Positions 18,050 through 27,194 of a DNA stretch of 64,000 bases are shown here, one piece after another. Made by a program: the position numbers and the translations under genes. Every line of letters begins with the position of its first letter. Position 1 is the first letter of the stretch. Source of the DNA: Pseudoclavibacter caeni (GTDB lineage Bacteria; Actinomycetota; Actinomycetes; Actinomycetales; Microbacteriaceae). A model generated the notes under the pieces. The model saw nothing but the letters and a program-made list of their open reading frames with translations, was not told the DNA's origin and ran no database searches. Location: the NCBI RefSeq assembly GCF_008831125.1, contig NZ_WBKA01000001.1, forward strand, positions 372,001-436,000, in the 5' to 3' direction.

Positions 18050-19327
18050 ATGAGAGTCATCATCATCGGCGCCGGAGTGGTCGGACTGTCGACGGCCTAC
18101 CGGCTGATGAAGGACGGGCACGATGTGACCGTTCTGGAGTCGGGGGCCTACGGCGAGGGGCCGTCGCACGGCAACGACGCGATGGTCACCAACATCCTGT
18201 CGTTCCCGGTGCCGGCACCCGGCACGATCAGTCAGGCGGCACGGTCGTTCGCCCGGCCCGACGCCCCGATCAGCATCGCGTGCAACCCCGACCTCGGCTA
18301 CCCGGAGTTCCTGCTGCGGATGGCCGCGGCGACCCGCGAGCACGCGTTCGTGCGGGGCACCATCGCCCAGGACGTCCTCTCCCGGATCACCTTCGACGGC
18401 TTCGATGAGTTCGTCGCCGATGGCCTCTCATTCGAGATGCACCGCAAGGGGCTGCTGCACGTGTTCGAGAGCGCCGCCGAGTACGACGCGGCGATGCGGC
18501 TCTTCGAAGGCTTCCCCCGGATCCGTGAGCGCGTCGAGCCGGTGGTCGGCCACGCAGCCCTCGCCGAGATCGACCCTGGCATCGACCCCGCGTTCACCCA
18601 CGGCTATTTCGCGCCTGAGGACCGTCAGGTCGAACCGGTCAGCCTGATGGACGCCCTGGTCGGCGCGCTGCGCGAACACGGCGTTGAGGTCCTCGAGCAC
18701 ACCCCGGTCGAGGGGTTCGTGCGCAATGCCGACGGCACGGTGCGTGCCGCGCTGACCCGGTCCGGGGCGTTCGACGCGGACGTCGTGGTCATCGCCGCCG
18801 GCGTCGGCTCGCGTCGACTCGCCCGCGAGTTGGGCTTCGCGCTGCCGCTGTTCGGCGGCGGCGGGTACTCGCTCGACATCGCCTGCCCGGACGATGTGCA
18901 GCCGCGCACCAGCGTGATCACCGGTCGCACACACATCGCGATCAGCCCCCTGGACCGGGGGCTGCGGGTGGCGACCGGCATGATCATCGGCCAGCGCGCC
19001 CCAGGCGTCTCCCAGCGTCGTCTTGAGCGCATGGTCGGCCACCTCCACGAGCTCTACCCGACCCTGCGCCACGTGTCCGCGGAGCTCGACCTCGGCTGGT
19101 CGGGTCTGCGGCCGATGAGTGCCGACGGGGTGCCGGTCATCGGCGCGCTCCCGGGCGCCGACAACGCCATACTCGCCACCGGGCACGCGATGCTCGGTCT
19201 AACCTACGCGCCGGCGACCGCAACACTCGTCGGGCGCATCGTCGCCGGCGAACGGCTCGAAAGCGACGCCCTGCTGCTGTCGCCGGAGCGGTTCGTCCGT
19301 CGGCTGTCGCTGGGAGGCCGGCGATGA
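18050..19327 (+). CDS. FAD-dependent D-amino-acid dehydrogenase (DadA-like)
   Basis: 425-residue membrane-associated flavoenzyme of the DAO family that oxidises D-amino acids (or related amines) to imino acids and passes electrons to the respiratory chain. The FAD-binding N-terminus is VIIIGAGVVGLSTAYRLMKDG. The DadA-like GPSHGNDAMV and the C-terminal WSGLRPMSADGVPVIG with GHAMLGLTYAPAT are present. The last four bases (ATGA) overlap the racemase-like gene. With RidA upstream and a racemase downstream, it is the central step of a predicted route: L/D interconversion, oxidation, imine hydrolysis, reduction. Confidence 0.88.
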   Translation: MRVIIIGAGVVGLSTAYRLMKDGHDVTVLESGAYGEGPSHGNDAMVTNILSFPVPAPGTISQAARSFARPDAPISIACNPDLGYPEFLLRMAAATREHAFVRGTIAQDVLSRITFDGFDEFVADGLSFEMHRKGLLHVFESAAEYDAAMRLFEGFPRIRERVEPVVGHAALAEIDPGIDPAFTHGYFAPEDRQVEPVSLMDALVGALREHGVEVLEHTPVEGFVRNADGTVRAALTRSGAFDADVVVIAAGVGSRRLARELGFALPLFGGGGYSLDIACPDDVQPRTSVITGRTHIAISPLDRGLRVATGMIIGQRAPGVSQRRLERMVGHLHELYPTLRHVSAELDLGWSGLRPMSADGVPVIGALPGADNAILATGHAMLGLTYAPATATLVGRIVAGERLESDALLLSPERFVRRLSLGGRR

Positions 19328-20115
19328 GCTGCACCTGGCCGAACCGTCGCTACGGTCACCTCGCCCCCGGCACGGACGACATCCGACTGCGGATCGGCCC
19401 GGGCCAGAACCTGGGCGGGTTCCCGATCGGCATCATCTTCATCGACGGGGTGCGCTACCCGTATCTGCCCGGCAACGTCTGCAACGGGTGGACGTACGAC
19501 TTCCCTGTGCGCATGCGGGCCGTGGAGGGGCTTGAGGTGCGTGAGCTGTTCGCCGCCGACGGCAGCCTGCGCGACCGGGTGATTGACACCTGTCTCGCCC
19601 TGCAGCGGGAGGGGGTGCGGGCGATCAGCTCCGGCTGCGGGTTCTTCGGGACGTTCCAGCGCGAGGTGCGCGAGGCGCTCGACATCCCGGTGGGGCTGTC
19701 GAGTCTCATCCAGGTTCCCTGGATCGAGCAGGTGATCAAGTCGGACGAGCGCATCGGCGTGCTCACCGCGTCGGCGCCCGACATCACGCCGAAGCTGCTG
19801 GAGGGCTGTGGTATCGAACATCCCGAGCGCCTCGTCATCCGGGGGCTGCAGGATGAGCCGGAGTTCTCGGCCATCGTCGACTCCCGGGGCGAGTTCGACA
19901 ACGGCGGGGTGCGGCAGGAGATGATCGCGGCCACCAGGGAGCTCATGGCCACTCCGGGCGCGCCGATCGGGGCGATCCTGCTTGAATGCAGCGACATGCC
20001 GCCTTACGCCTCGGACGTGCAGCGCGCGGCGGGCGTGCCGGTGTTCGACTTCATCACCCTCATCCGCTGGCTCGAGTCCAGCGTTGCCCAGACGCCGTAC
20101 CAGGGGTTCCTGTGA
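19324..20115 (+). CDS. Aspartate/glutamate racemase superfamily protein
   Basis: 263 residues. The two catalytic cysteines of cofactor-independent racemases are in place: Cys105 (SSGCGFFG) and Cys222 (LLECSDMPPY). The family includes Asp/Glu racemases, hydantoin racemase and arylmalonate decarboxylase, so the exact reaction is open. Its ATG overlaps the dehydrogenase stop, which strongly suggests that it supplies the D-enantiomer to DadA. The N-terminal 30 residues (RYGHLAPGTDDIRLRIGPGQ) are longer than in typical racemases. Moderate certainty for racemase activity. Confidence 0.75.
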   Translation: MSCTWPNRRYGHLAPGTDDIRLRIGPGQNLGGFPIGIIFIDGVRYPYLPGNVCNGWTYDFPVRMRAVEGLEVRELFAADGSLRDRVIDTCLALQREGVRAISSGCGFFGTFQREVREALDIPVGLSSLIQVPWIEQVIKSDERIGVLTASAPDITPKLLEGCGIEHPERLVIRGLQDEPEFSAIVDSRGEFDNGGVRQEMIAATRELMATPGAPIGAILLECSDMPPYASDVQRAAGVPVFDFITLIRWLESSVAQTPYQGFL

Positions 20116-20162
20116 CGCGGGCCGCTGACGACCGCCAGACAGCACACACGAACGGAGGCATC

Positions 20163-21155
20163 ATGACCGAGCGACCGAAGGTCGTCTACTTCAACATCGA
20201 GGGCGGGCTCGACTACGAGCACGAGCTGCTCGAGGACTGGGGCGTCGCCGACGACATCGAGCTCGTCGACGCGCATCGGCCGGATAACTCGGACGCGTCC
20301 TTCCTCGACGCGGCCGGCGATGCCGACGGTGTCGTCGTCGAGTACTACCGGGTCACGCGTGACGTGATGTTGCGCATGCCGAGTCTCAAGATCGTCAGCG
20401 TGCAGTCCATCGGGGTGAACAACATCGATATTCCCGGGGCCACCGACCTCGGGGTCGCGGTGAGCAATACTCCGGGCTTTTGCGTCGACGAGGTCGCCCT
20501 GCACACGGTCGGCTTCATCATCGACCTCGCCCGCAACATCACCCGACTCGATCGGTCGGTGCGCGCGGGGAAGTGGGATCCGATGGACGCGCCGATGCCG
20601 CACCGGATCGCGGGGAAAAAGGTCGGTCTCGTGTTCTTCGGCGGGATCCCGCAGCGGATGATGCCGATGCTGCAGGCGCTCGGGCTCGAGGCACTCGTGT
20701 ACGCGCCCACCAAGACCGCCGAGTACGTCGCCGAGCGCGGGGCGCGGAAGGTCGACACTCTCGAGGAACTGCTGCGCGAGAGCGACTTCGTCTCGCTGCA
20801 CACCCCGCTGTCGCCCGAGACGACCGGGCTGATCGGCCGCGAGCAGCTCGCGCTGATGAAGCCGACGGCGTTCCTGATCAACACCGCCCGCGGCGGGGTC
20901 GTCGTCGAGCGTGATCTGGTCGCCGCCCTGCGCGACGGCACGATCGCCGGCGCCGGCATCGACGTGATTGAGGACGAGGACACCGAGCAGACGGAGCTGC
21001 GCGAGCTCGAGAACGTGGTCATCACCCCGCACTCGGCCTTCCTGTCGGAGGAGTCGTTCCTCGCCGCCCGACGCATGGCCCTTGAGTGCCTGGTGGACCG
21101 CCTCGTGCGCGGCACGGCCCCCCGGTACCACGTCAACCCCGACCTGGTGATCTGA
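20163..21155 (+). CDS. D-isomer-specific 2-hydroxyacid dehydrogenase (second of three, CtBP-like)
   Basis: 330 residues from ATG 20163 (AACGGAGGCATC upstream). The catalytic triad is complete: Arg in NTARGGVVVE, Glu in GIDVIEDEDTE, and His in ITPHSAFLS. The nucleotide site is atypical: KKVGLVFFGGIPQRMMPML lacks the usual GxGxxG spacing, as seen in C-terminal-binding-protein-like members. In this operon it could reduce the 2-oxo acid made by DadA plus RidA to a D-2-hydroxy acid, or act on a hydroxy-acid substrate in the opposite direction. Confidence 0.85.
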   Translation: MTERPKVVYFNIEGGLDYEHELLEDWGVADDIELVDAHRPDNSDASFLDAAGDADGVVVEYYRVTRDVMLRMPSLKIVSVQSIGVNNIDIPGATDLGVAVSNTPGFCVDEVALHTVGFIIDLARNITRLDRSVRAGKWDPMDAPMPHRIAGKKVGLVFFGGIPQRMMPMLQALGLEALVYAPTKTAEYVAERGARKVDTLEELLRESDFVSLHTPLSPETTGLIGREQLALMKPTAFLINTARGGVVVERDLVAALRDGTIAGAGIDVIEDEDTEQTELRELENVVITPHSAFLSEESFLAARRMALECLVDRLVRGTAPRYHVNPDLVI

Positions 21156-21167
21156 CCGGCGGCCGGC

Positions 21168-22382
21168 ATGGGGGCCATGGGTGAGGCGCTGCGCGAGCGC
21201 GGGGTGCGCACCGTCCTCTGGTCGCAGATCCTCGCGCGGATGCCGCAGGGCGTGCTGAGCATCATCATGCTCATCCGGGCCAGAGACGTCCTCGGCGGCT
21301 ACACGGTGGCCGGCATCGTCGTGGCGGTGTTCTCCGTCACTGCGGCGGTGGCGAGCCCGCTGACCGGGCGACTGTTGGGCCGGTTCGGACTGCGTCGCGT
21401 GCTGCTGGTCACGGCGACGGTCGACTCGCTCGCCATCGCCGCGTTCGGCGTGCTGCCGGCGAACGAGGCGGCGTTCCTCGTCGCCGGCGCGGTGATCGGC
21501 CTGTTCACCCCGCCGGTGCTGCCCGTGGCTCGGACACTGTACCCGGTGCTCGTCCCCCTCGGACTGCGCTCGACGATCTTCTCCATCGACGCCTCGGCGC
21601 AGGAGCTCATCTGGGCCGTCGGCCCCGTGCTCGCGACCGTGCTGCTGCCGTGGACCGGCCCGGTCTCGGCCTTCGCACTGATCGGGGGCGCGGGACTGCT
21701 CGGCGCGGCGGTGCTCTCCGCGTCGCCTGCGATGGGCCGCGTGCCCATGGCGGGCTCCGGGCGCCGGCTCGGCGCGGTGCTGCTCAAATGGCCCGTGCTC
21801 ATCGCGATCCTGTCCTCCCTCATGCTCAACATCGCCTACGGGGCCACCCAGGCCGGCATCGTCGCCCGCTTCGAGACGAATCAGCTGGTCTCCGGCATGG
21901 CCATGACCGGATACGCGGTCGCCTCTATCCTCTCCGGGCTCCTGATGAGCTCGCACGTGATGCGCCCGGCATCGCTCGCCCTGCGCCAGCTGCCGAGCCT
22001 CGCCGCCCTCGCAGTGCTGCCGGTGCTGCTGGGCAGCTCCTGGTGGGTCGGGGTGTGCGTGTTCGTCTACGGCGCCGGCGCTTCGCCGGCCCTCGCGGTG
22101 ATGCAGAGCATCGTCTCGTCAAGCCTGCGCCCGGCGGACGCCGCCGAGGCCTACGGATGGATGGGCAGCGCGATGCTCGCGGGCATCGCGTTCGGCAGCG
22201 CCGTGGCCGGGGTGCTCATCGATCACGTGAGCGTGGTGAGTGTGTTCGTGTTCGCCGCCGCGGTCACGGCGGTCGGGATCCTGCTCGGGCTGCGTGGGAG
22301 ACCGCTGCTGCCGGATCTGCGCCAGCGCACCGGGCCGCCTGACGACACCTCGGCCATCCCGGTCATCCGGTTCGGACGCTGA
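21168..22382 (+). CDS. MFS transporter (first of a paralogous pair)
   Basis: 404-residue major-facilitator protein with about 12 spans. The N-terminal LARMPQGVLSIIMLIRARDVLGGYTVAG and the cytoplasmic tail LPDLRQRTGPPDDTSAIPVI match the MFS protein at 44474-45694, so the two are paralogues. It begins 12 bases after the hydroxyacid dehydrogenase and ends the operon. Its role could be export of the reaction product or a toxic intermediate; the substrate cannot be told from sequence. Confidence 0.85.
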   Translation: MGAMGEALRERGVRTVLWSQILARMPQGVLSIIMLIRARDVLGGYTVAGIVVAVFSVTAAVASPLTGRLLGRFGLRRVLLVTATVDSLAIAAFGVLPANEAAFLVAGAVIGLFTPPVLPVARTLYPVLVPLGLRSTIFSIDASAQELIWAVGPVLATVLLPWTGPVSAFALIGGAGLLGAAVLSASPAMGRVPMAGSGRRLGAVLLKWPVLIAILSSLMLNIAYGATQAGIVARFETNQLVSGMAMTGYAVASILSGLLMSSHVMRPASLALRQLPSLAALAVLPVLLGSSWWVGVCVFVYGAGASPALAVMQSIVSSSLRPADAAEAYGWMGSAMLAGIAFGSAVAGVLIDHVSVVSVFVFAAAVTAVGILLGLRGRPLLPDLRQRTGPPDDTSAIPVIRFGR

Positions 22383-22512
22383 GCGGGGACCAGACCGGCG
22401 GGGCCCGTCCCGGCCGGGTGGCACAACCGTCCTCGTGGTGTCCTCTGGCCCAGCCGCACCGGTTCCGTGGCGCATCGGGCCGTGTCGAGGTCGCCGCCTC
22501 CGAGCGCATGAC

Positions 22513-22547
22513 GCCCCGGCCTGTCACGACAGGAGACAGGTCGGGGC
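22513..22547. terminator. Bidirectional terminator between convergent genes
   Basis: 12-bp stem (GCCCCGGCCTGT against ACAGGTCGGGGC, one G-T pair) with an 11-base loop between the MFS gene (plus) and the universal stress gene (minus). Confidence 0.7.
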
Positions 22548-22569
22548 ATGCGGGTGCTGCTGCGCGGCG

Positions 22570-23445
22570 CTACGCCTTCGCCGCCTTCGTCTCAGGCACC
22601 TGGTCGTCGCGGGGCACCACGATCATCGGGACGGTGAGCGCGCGCAGCAGCTTTGTTGCGGTCGAGCCGATGAACGTCGTGTGCTCACGGGCGATCCGGG
22701 CCGAGCCGATCAGCACGATCTCGTCCGGTTCCCAGAACACCTGGTCGATCGCCTTCGTGATGCGGCCGGCGACCTCGACCTGGGCCGTGGTCGTCGAGGC
22801 GCGCTCCGGGCGGTACAGGTCGGCGAGATGGTCCAGACGGGCGATGGCCTCGGTGCGGGTACGTCGCTCAGCGTCCGTTCCACTGCTGACCGCGGCCAGC
22901 GTGAGCAGACGCACGGGCACGTCGGCGCCGGCCAGCAGGTTCGCGGTGTCGAACATGGTGCGGTTGCCGCCGATGTCGCCGATCGCCACCGAGACACGCC
23001 CGAACGGAGCGTCCTGCGGCGTGTCGCGCGCGGTGTCCGGGGCGAGGGCCACCGGGATGTCCGAGCTGTGCAACAAGATGTTGCTCACACTGCCGAGTGA
23101 GAATCGGCCGAACAGGCCGTTCGACGTGGTGCCGAGCACGATGATGCTCGCCCCGACCTCATGGGCCGTGCGCAGGATCGCGCTGGCCGTCGAGTCGTCG
23201 ACGACCGCGTGCGTGTGCACGGGCACGTCGACCTTCACAAGCTCTGCGGCGAGGTGCAGCGCGGTGCGTGGATCAGCCTCATCGCCCTGTTCCGGGCCGC
23301 GCAGCGCCACCGCGGCGGCAGACTCGAACCGGCTCACGCTGACGATGTCAAGACCGGTGCCGATATGGTTCGCGATGCGAGCGCCGAGCTGTAGGGCGTC
23401 TCTGCCGGCTGGGCTGCTGCGACGGTAGGCGACGAGAACAGACAC
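22570..23445 (-). CDS. Tandem universal stress protein (UspA family), copy 1
   Basis: 291-residue cytoplasmic protein made of two Usp domains. The first ends with the ATP-binding type motif VLGTTSNGLFGRFSLGSVS plus NILLHSSDIPVALAP; the second ends with EIVLIGSARIAREHTTFIGS then TKLLRALTVPMIVVP. The GTG start at 23445 follows AGAGGAGGAATC and opens directly on the Usp fold (SVLVAYRRSSPAGRDAL). A paralogue is at 28918-29847. The C-terminal tail is Lys/Ala rich. In actinomycetes such proteins respond to stress or energy state; the neighbouring genes give no sharper clue. Confidence 0.88.
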   Translation of the reverse strand: MSVLVAYRRSSPAGRDALQLGARIANHIGTGLDIVSVSRFESAAAVALRGPEQGDEADPRTALHLAAELVKVDVPVHTHAVVDDSTASAILRTAHEVGASIIVLGTTSNGLFGRFSLGSVSNILLHSSDIPVALAPDTARDTPQDAPFGRVSVAIGDIGGNRTMFDTANLLAGADVPVRLLTLAAVSSGTDAERRTRTEAIARLDHLADLYRPERASTTTAQVEVAGRITKAIDQVFWEPDEIVLIGSARIAREHTTFIGSTATKLLRALTVPMIVVPRDDQVPETKAAKA

Positions 23446-23715
23446 GATTCCTCCTCTGCGAGACGCGGGTCGGTCGGCCCGCAACACGTCCGAAACACCT
23501 TCAGCCTGTCATCGGGGGGTTTCCGGCATGTGACGGCGGCGTTCCGATCTGCGGTCGGCGGTCTCTCCCAATCATTGTCGCGGGCGGAGCAGGGCACGTC
23601 TGTCTCTTGTCGCTGGTCGGGACTCCTCGGCGGGACCGAAGGCTGATGTGTCCGGGAGGTTTCCGCTCGGCCACCGTCAGATCATGCCCGTTCGGCCCAT
23701 CGCCGTCGCCTCCAG

Positions 23716-24978
23716 TCAGTCCGTGGCGGTGTCCAGCCGGCCGCCCACCCGGCTCGGCAGCACGGCGAGCGCGACGGTCGCCGCGATCGCGCACAGGACG
23801 ACGAGCCCGACCACCACACCGGGCCAGTCGAGGGCCTCGAACACGCGGCCGAGCGACCACACGAACAGGCTGTTGCCGCCGTAGAAGACGAGCTGGTGGA
23901 TCGCCGTCGCCTGCGACCGGCAGGATCCGGCGATGAACGCGGTCATCGCACTGGCCACGGGGCTCGTCACGAAGTAGCCGGCCGTGAACACCGCGACGCC
24001 GATGACGACCAGCCACAGCGGGCCCGCGAGGGTGAGGGCGGCACCGGCGGCCATCAGCGCGATGCCGACCAGCAGCATCCGCCGGTGCCCGAGACGCCCG
24101 GCCGCGCCACCCGCCCACCGGGCCGTGAACGTGCCGACGAGATAGACGGTGAAGATCATGCTCGTGACCGCGGTGCTCAGGTCGTACGGGTCGCGCTGCA
24201 GATGGTAGCCGAGGTAGCTGAACAGCGTCATGAACGCGCCCATCAGCAGGAACGGCTGCGCGTACGAGCCCCACAGCGTGCGGTTCGTGAGCGCGCCGGC
24301 GAACCGCTGCCAGGCGGTCGGCCGCTCGGCTATCGTCAGCCCGGCCACGCCGTCCCGCCGCTGTCGGCGCAGTCGGGAGGGCAGGTATCCGTGCGGGGCG
24401 GGCACGATCGCGACGAAGGCGAGACAGGCGATTACGCACAGCACGGCGACGGTCGCCAGCCCCGTGCGCCAGCCGAGCCAGTCGGCGACGAGCCCGGAGA
24501 TCAGCCGGCCGAGCAGACCACCGATGCTGTTGCCGGCGACGAAGGCGCCCGCCGCCGCGGTCACCCGGCGGGCGGGCAGCTCGTCGGAGATGTACGTCAC
24601 CGCGATCGCGGGGATCGCCGCGAGCGTCACCCCCTCGACGAATCGTGACGCGAGCATGAGCGGCATCGTCTGCAGGAACGGCGTGGCCAGCCCCACGACC
24701 GCCGCGGTGACGGCCGAGACCTTCATCACCTGCACGCGCCCCCACCAGTCGGCGGCGAACGCCCAGGGCAGCACGCCCACGGCGATGCCAACGGTCGCGA
24801 TCGAGATCGTCAGTGCGGCGTGCGAGGGGTCGACGCCGAGGTCGGCGGAGAGATCCGGCAGCACCGACTGCACCGCGTACAGCTGTGCGAAGGTCGCGAA
24901 GCCCGCGGCGAACAGGGCGAGGATGATCCGGTGGAACAGACGGTCGGTCGCGTCGTGCGCGGTGTCGGACAAAGTCAC
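23716..24978 (-). CDS. MFS transporter, YnfM-like
   Basis: 420-residue major-facilitator protein with 12 predicted spans. It resembles the YnfM/drug-efflux type, with the domain-A motif AADWWGRVQVMKV after span 2 and VSYIS-like YISDELPARRVTAAAG after span 4. The annotated GTG start (24978) has its AGGAG almost touching; a TTG six bases further in (24972) has ideal spacing and may be the real start. A -10-like TAGAGT lies about 30 bases upstream on the minus strand. It is oriented with the upstream proline-racemase gene and may form a unit with it. Substrate unknown. Confidence 0.82.
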   Translation of the reverse strand: MTLSDTAHDATDRLFHRIILALFAAGFATFAQLYAVQSVLPDLSADLGVDPSHAALTISIATVGIAVGVLPWAFAADWWGRVQVMKVSAVTAAVVGLATPFLQTMPLMLASRFVEGVTLAAIPAIAVTYISDELPARRVTAAAGAFVAGNSIGGLLGRLISGLVADWLGWRTGLATVAVLCVIACLAFVAIVPAPHGYLPSRLRRQRRDGVAGLTIAERPTAWQRFAGALTNRTLWGSYAQPFLLMGAFMTLFSYLGYHLQRDPYDLSTAVTSMIFTVYLVGTFTARWAGGAAGRLGHRRMLLVGIALMAAGAALTLAGPLWLVVIGVAVFTAGYFVTSPVASAMTAFIAGSCRSQATAIHQLVFYGGNSLFVWSLGRVFEALDWPGVVVGLVVLCAIAATVALAVLPSRVGGRLDTATD

Positions 24979-25054
24979 TCCTGGGTCATGGGCCGGCTCG
25001 GGCCCGCAAATACTCTAACGGGGCCCATGTCTCGGCTGTGTTACGCGGCCGGGG

Positions 25055-26059
25055 TCAGAGCAGGAAGCCATTCGGGAACGGATCAGCCGGGTCGAGCATC
25101 CACTGCGCCGTGCCTGTCACCCAGGCTCGACCCGTGATCGTCGGGATCACCGCAGGACGGCCGGCCACCTCGGTCTCAGCCACGAGCCGGCCGATGAATC
25201 GGGTGCCGATGAACGACTCATTGACGAAGTCGGTCTCCAGCGGCAGCTCGCCCCGGGCGTGCAGCTGGGCCATTCGGGCGCTCGTGCCGGTGCCGCATGG
25301 GGAGCGGTCGAACCAGCCCGGGTAGATCGCCATCGCGTGGCGGGAGTGCCGGGCGGTCGAGCCCGGGGCCTTCAGATAGACGTGGTGGCAGTCGTGGATG
25401 GCCGGGTCGAGCGGATGCACCGGGCGGTCAGGCGAGGCGTTGATCGCCGTCATGATCCGCAGCCCCGCTTCCAGCAGGTCGTTCTTGCGAGCCCGGTCGA
25501 AGGGCAGGCCGAGCCGCTCCAGGTCGACGACGGCGTAGAAGTTGCCGCCGAACGCCAGGTCGAACGGCACTGCGCCGTATCCGGGCACATCGACGACGTG
25601 GTCGAGGGCCACGGGGAACGAGGGAACGTTGCGGATCGTGACCGACTCGGCGCGGCCGTCGTGCACCTGCACCTCGGCGGTGACGAGCCCCGCCGGCGTG
25701 TCCAGCCGAATCGTGGTCACCGGCTCGCGCACCTCGACCATCCCGGTCTCGACGAGAACCGTGGCGACGCCGATCGTGCCGTGGCCGCACATCGGCAGAC
25801 ATCCCGAGACCTCGATGAAGAGCACACCGAAGTCCGCGTCCGGCCGCGTCGGCGGCTGCAGGATCGCCCCGCTCATCGCCCCGTGCCCGCGCGGTTCCTC
25901 CATCAGCAGTGTGCGCAGCCCGTCGCGTTCGCGCATGAAGCGCACCCGCCGCTCCTCCATGGTGTCGCCCGGCAGGGCGCCGACCCCGCCGACGACGACC
26001 CGGGTCGGCATCCCCTCGGTGTGAGACTCGACGGTGTGCAGGACGCGTCCCGTGCGCAT
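25055..26059 (-). CDS. Proline racemase / 4-hydroxyproline 2-epimerase family
   Basis: 334-residue PLP-independent racemase. Both catalytic cysteines are present: Cys91 in LPMCGHGTIGVA and Cys255 in DRSPCGTGTSARM, which argues against the trans-3-hydroxyproline dehydratase subgroup (Thr at the second site). It therefore racemises proline or epimerises 4-hydroxyproline. No hydroxyproline catabolic enzymes (D-hydroxyproline dehydrogenase, deaminase, 2-oxoglutarate semialdehyde dehydrogenase) are adjacent, but DadA and the SSADH-like dehydrogenases elsewhere in the window could serve. The start is supported by GAAAGGGCTGCC upstream. Confidence 0.88.
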   Translation of the reverse strand: MRTGRVLHTVESHTEGMPTRVVVGGVGALPGDTMEERRVRFMRERDGLRTLLMEEPRGHGAMSGAILQPPTRPDADFGVLFIEVSGCLPMCGHGTIGVATVLVETGMVEVREPVTTIRLDTPAGLVTAEVQVHDGRAESVTIRNVPSFPVALDHVVDVPGYGAVPFDLAFGGNFYAVVDLERLGLPFDRARKNDLLEAGLRIMTAINASPDRPVHPLDPAIHDCHHVYLKAPGSTARHSRHAMAIYPGWFDRSPCGTGTSARMAQLHARGELPLETDFVNESFIGTRFIGRLVAETEVAGRPAVIPTITGRAWVTGTAQWMLDPADPFPNGFLL

Positions 26060-26159
26060 GGCAGCCCTTTCCCTCTCCGTGGCATGTGGTCGTCTCCGTG
26101 GCCCACGGTCGTGGCGTCGCGTGTTCTGGGCTGCGGCGTCGGATCCATGTTAGCCGCGG

Positions 26160-26165
26160 TACGAT
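26160..26165 (+). promoter_or_regulatory. -10 box of a probable leaderless promoter
   Basis: TACGAT ends exactly six bases before the ATG at 26172, the spacing expected when transcription starts at or next to the start codon. There is no ribosome binding site upstream of that ATG. Confidence 0.5.
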
Positions 26166-26171
26166 GCCGGC

Positions 26172-27161
26172 ATGCCCGCACACGCGCACCCCCGGCAGCA
26201 TCCGGATGTCGCCTCTCCCACGCCACGACCCTCTCCCGCCCGTGTCGTCGTCCTCGGCGGCGCGATCGCGCATGACGAGGCCGAGCGGCTGCGCGCGCGC
26301 CTGGCCGGGCACGGACTCGCCGTCGAGAGCGGCCGGCTCGAGACCCTCGATGACTCCCGCGGGGTCGTCGCGCTCATCGCCATCCCGGCCTGTCCCGTCG
26401 ACGCGGCCACGATCGCACGGCTGCCCGACCTGCGTGTCGTCGCCACGCCCTCGGTCGGCACCGACCACGTCGACCTCGCCGCGGCAGCGGCCGCAGGGGT
26501 GGCGGTCGCGAGCGCTCCCGGGTACAACGCGCTCGAGGTCGCCGAGTACACGCTCACCGCCGTGCTCATGCTGCTGAAGGATCTGCCCACGGGAGAGCGG
26601 CTCGTCGCCGAGCGGCGTTGGGACGCCCGCCGGGCCAGCCCCCGGGCTCTCGCGGACGCGACGGTCGGACTCGTCGGCTTCGGCACGATCGCCCGCCATG
26701 TCGCCCGCCTGCTGCACACCTTGGGGGTGCACACGCTGGTGTGGAATCGCTCGGACATCGCCGGGCGCCCCGGCGCCGAGCTCGTGGAGGCGGTGCCGGA
26801 CATCGCCGATCTGCTCGCCCGTAGCGATGTCGTCTCGCTGCACGTGCCGCTGACCGATCAGACTAGGCACCTCGTCGACGCCGACTTCCTCGCCCGGATG
26901 CGTCCCGGTGCAGGGCTCGTCAACACGGGACGTGGCGGGCTTGTCGAGCCTACTGCGGTGGTCCGCGCCCTGCGTGATGGCCGTCTGCGCGGCGTGGTGC
27001 TTGACGTGCTCGATCCGGAGCCGCCGGACTGGGCGGGCGACCCCCTGCTGACCGCACCGGGCGTGCTCGTCACCCCGCATCAGGCGTGGCTGACCGACGG
27101 CAGCCGGCATCGGGGCTTCGACATCGCCGCCGACCATGTCATCCGTGTGGCGGGCGTCTGA
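26172..27161 (+). CDS. D-isomer-specific 2-hydroxyacid dehydrogenase (third of three)
   Basis: 329 residues, with an unstructured N-terminal 20, then a standard two-domain dehydrogenase. The cofactor site is VGLVGFGTIARHVARLL, a GxGxxA variant. The substrate Arg is in NTGRGGLVEP and the catalytic His in VTPHQAW. The usual Glu of the relay is replaced by Asp (LDVLDPEP). Probably translated from a leaderless message. It is transcribed divergently from the proline-racemase gene across about 110 bases, so the two may share control. Substrate unknown. Confidence 0.85.
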   Translation: MPAHAHPRQHPDVASPTPRPSPARVVVLGGAIAHDEAERLRARLAGHGLAVESGRLETLDDSRGVVALIAIPACPVDAATIARLPDLRVVATPSVGTDHVDLAAAAAAGVAVASAPGYNALEVAEYTLTAVLMLLKDLPTGERLVAERRWDARRASPRALADATVGLVGFGTIARHVARLLHTLGVHTLVWNRSDIAGRPGAELVEAVPDIADLLARSDVVSLHVPLTDQTRHLVDADFLARMRPGAGLVNTGRGGLVEPTAVVRALRDGRLRGVVLDVLDPEPPDWAGDPLLTAPGVLVTPHQAWLTDGSRHRGFDIAADHVIRVAGV

Positions 27162-27194
27162 CCGCTTGGCGTCGGCTGGTCCGGTGGGACGGGG

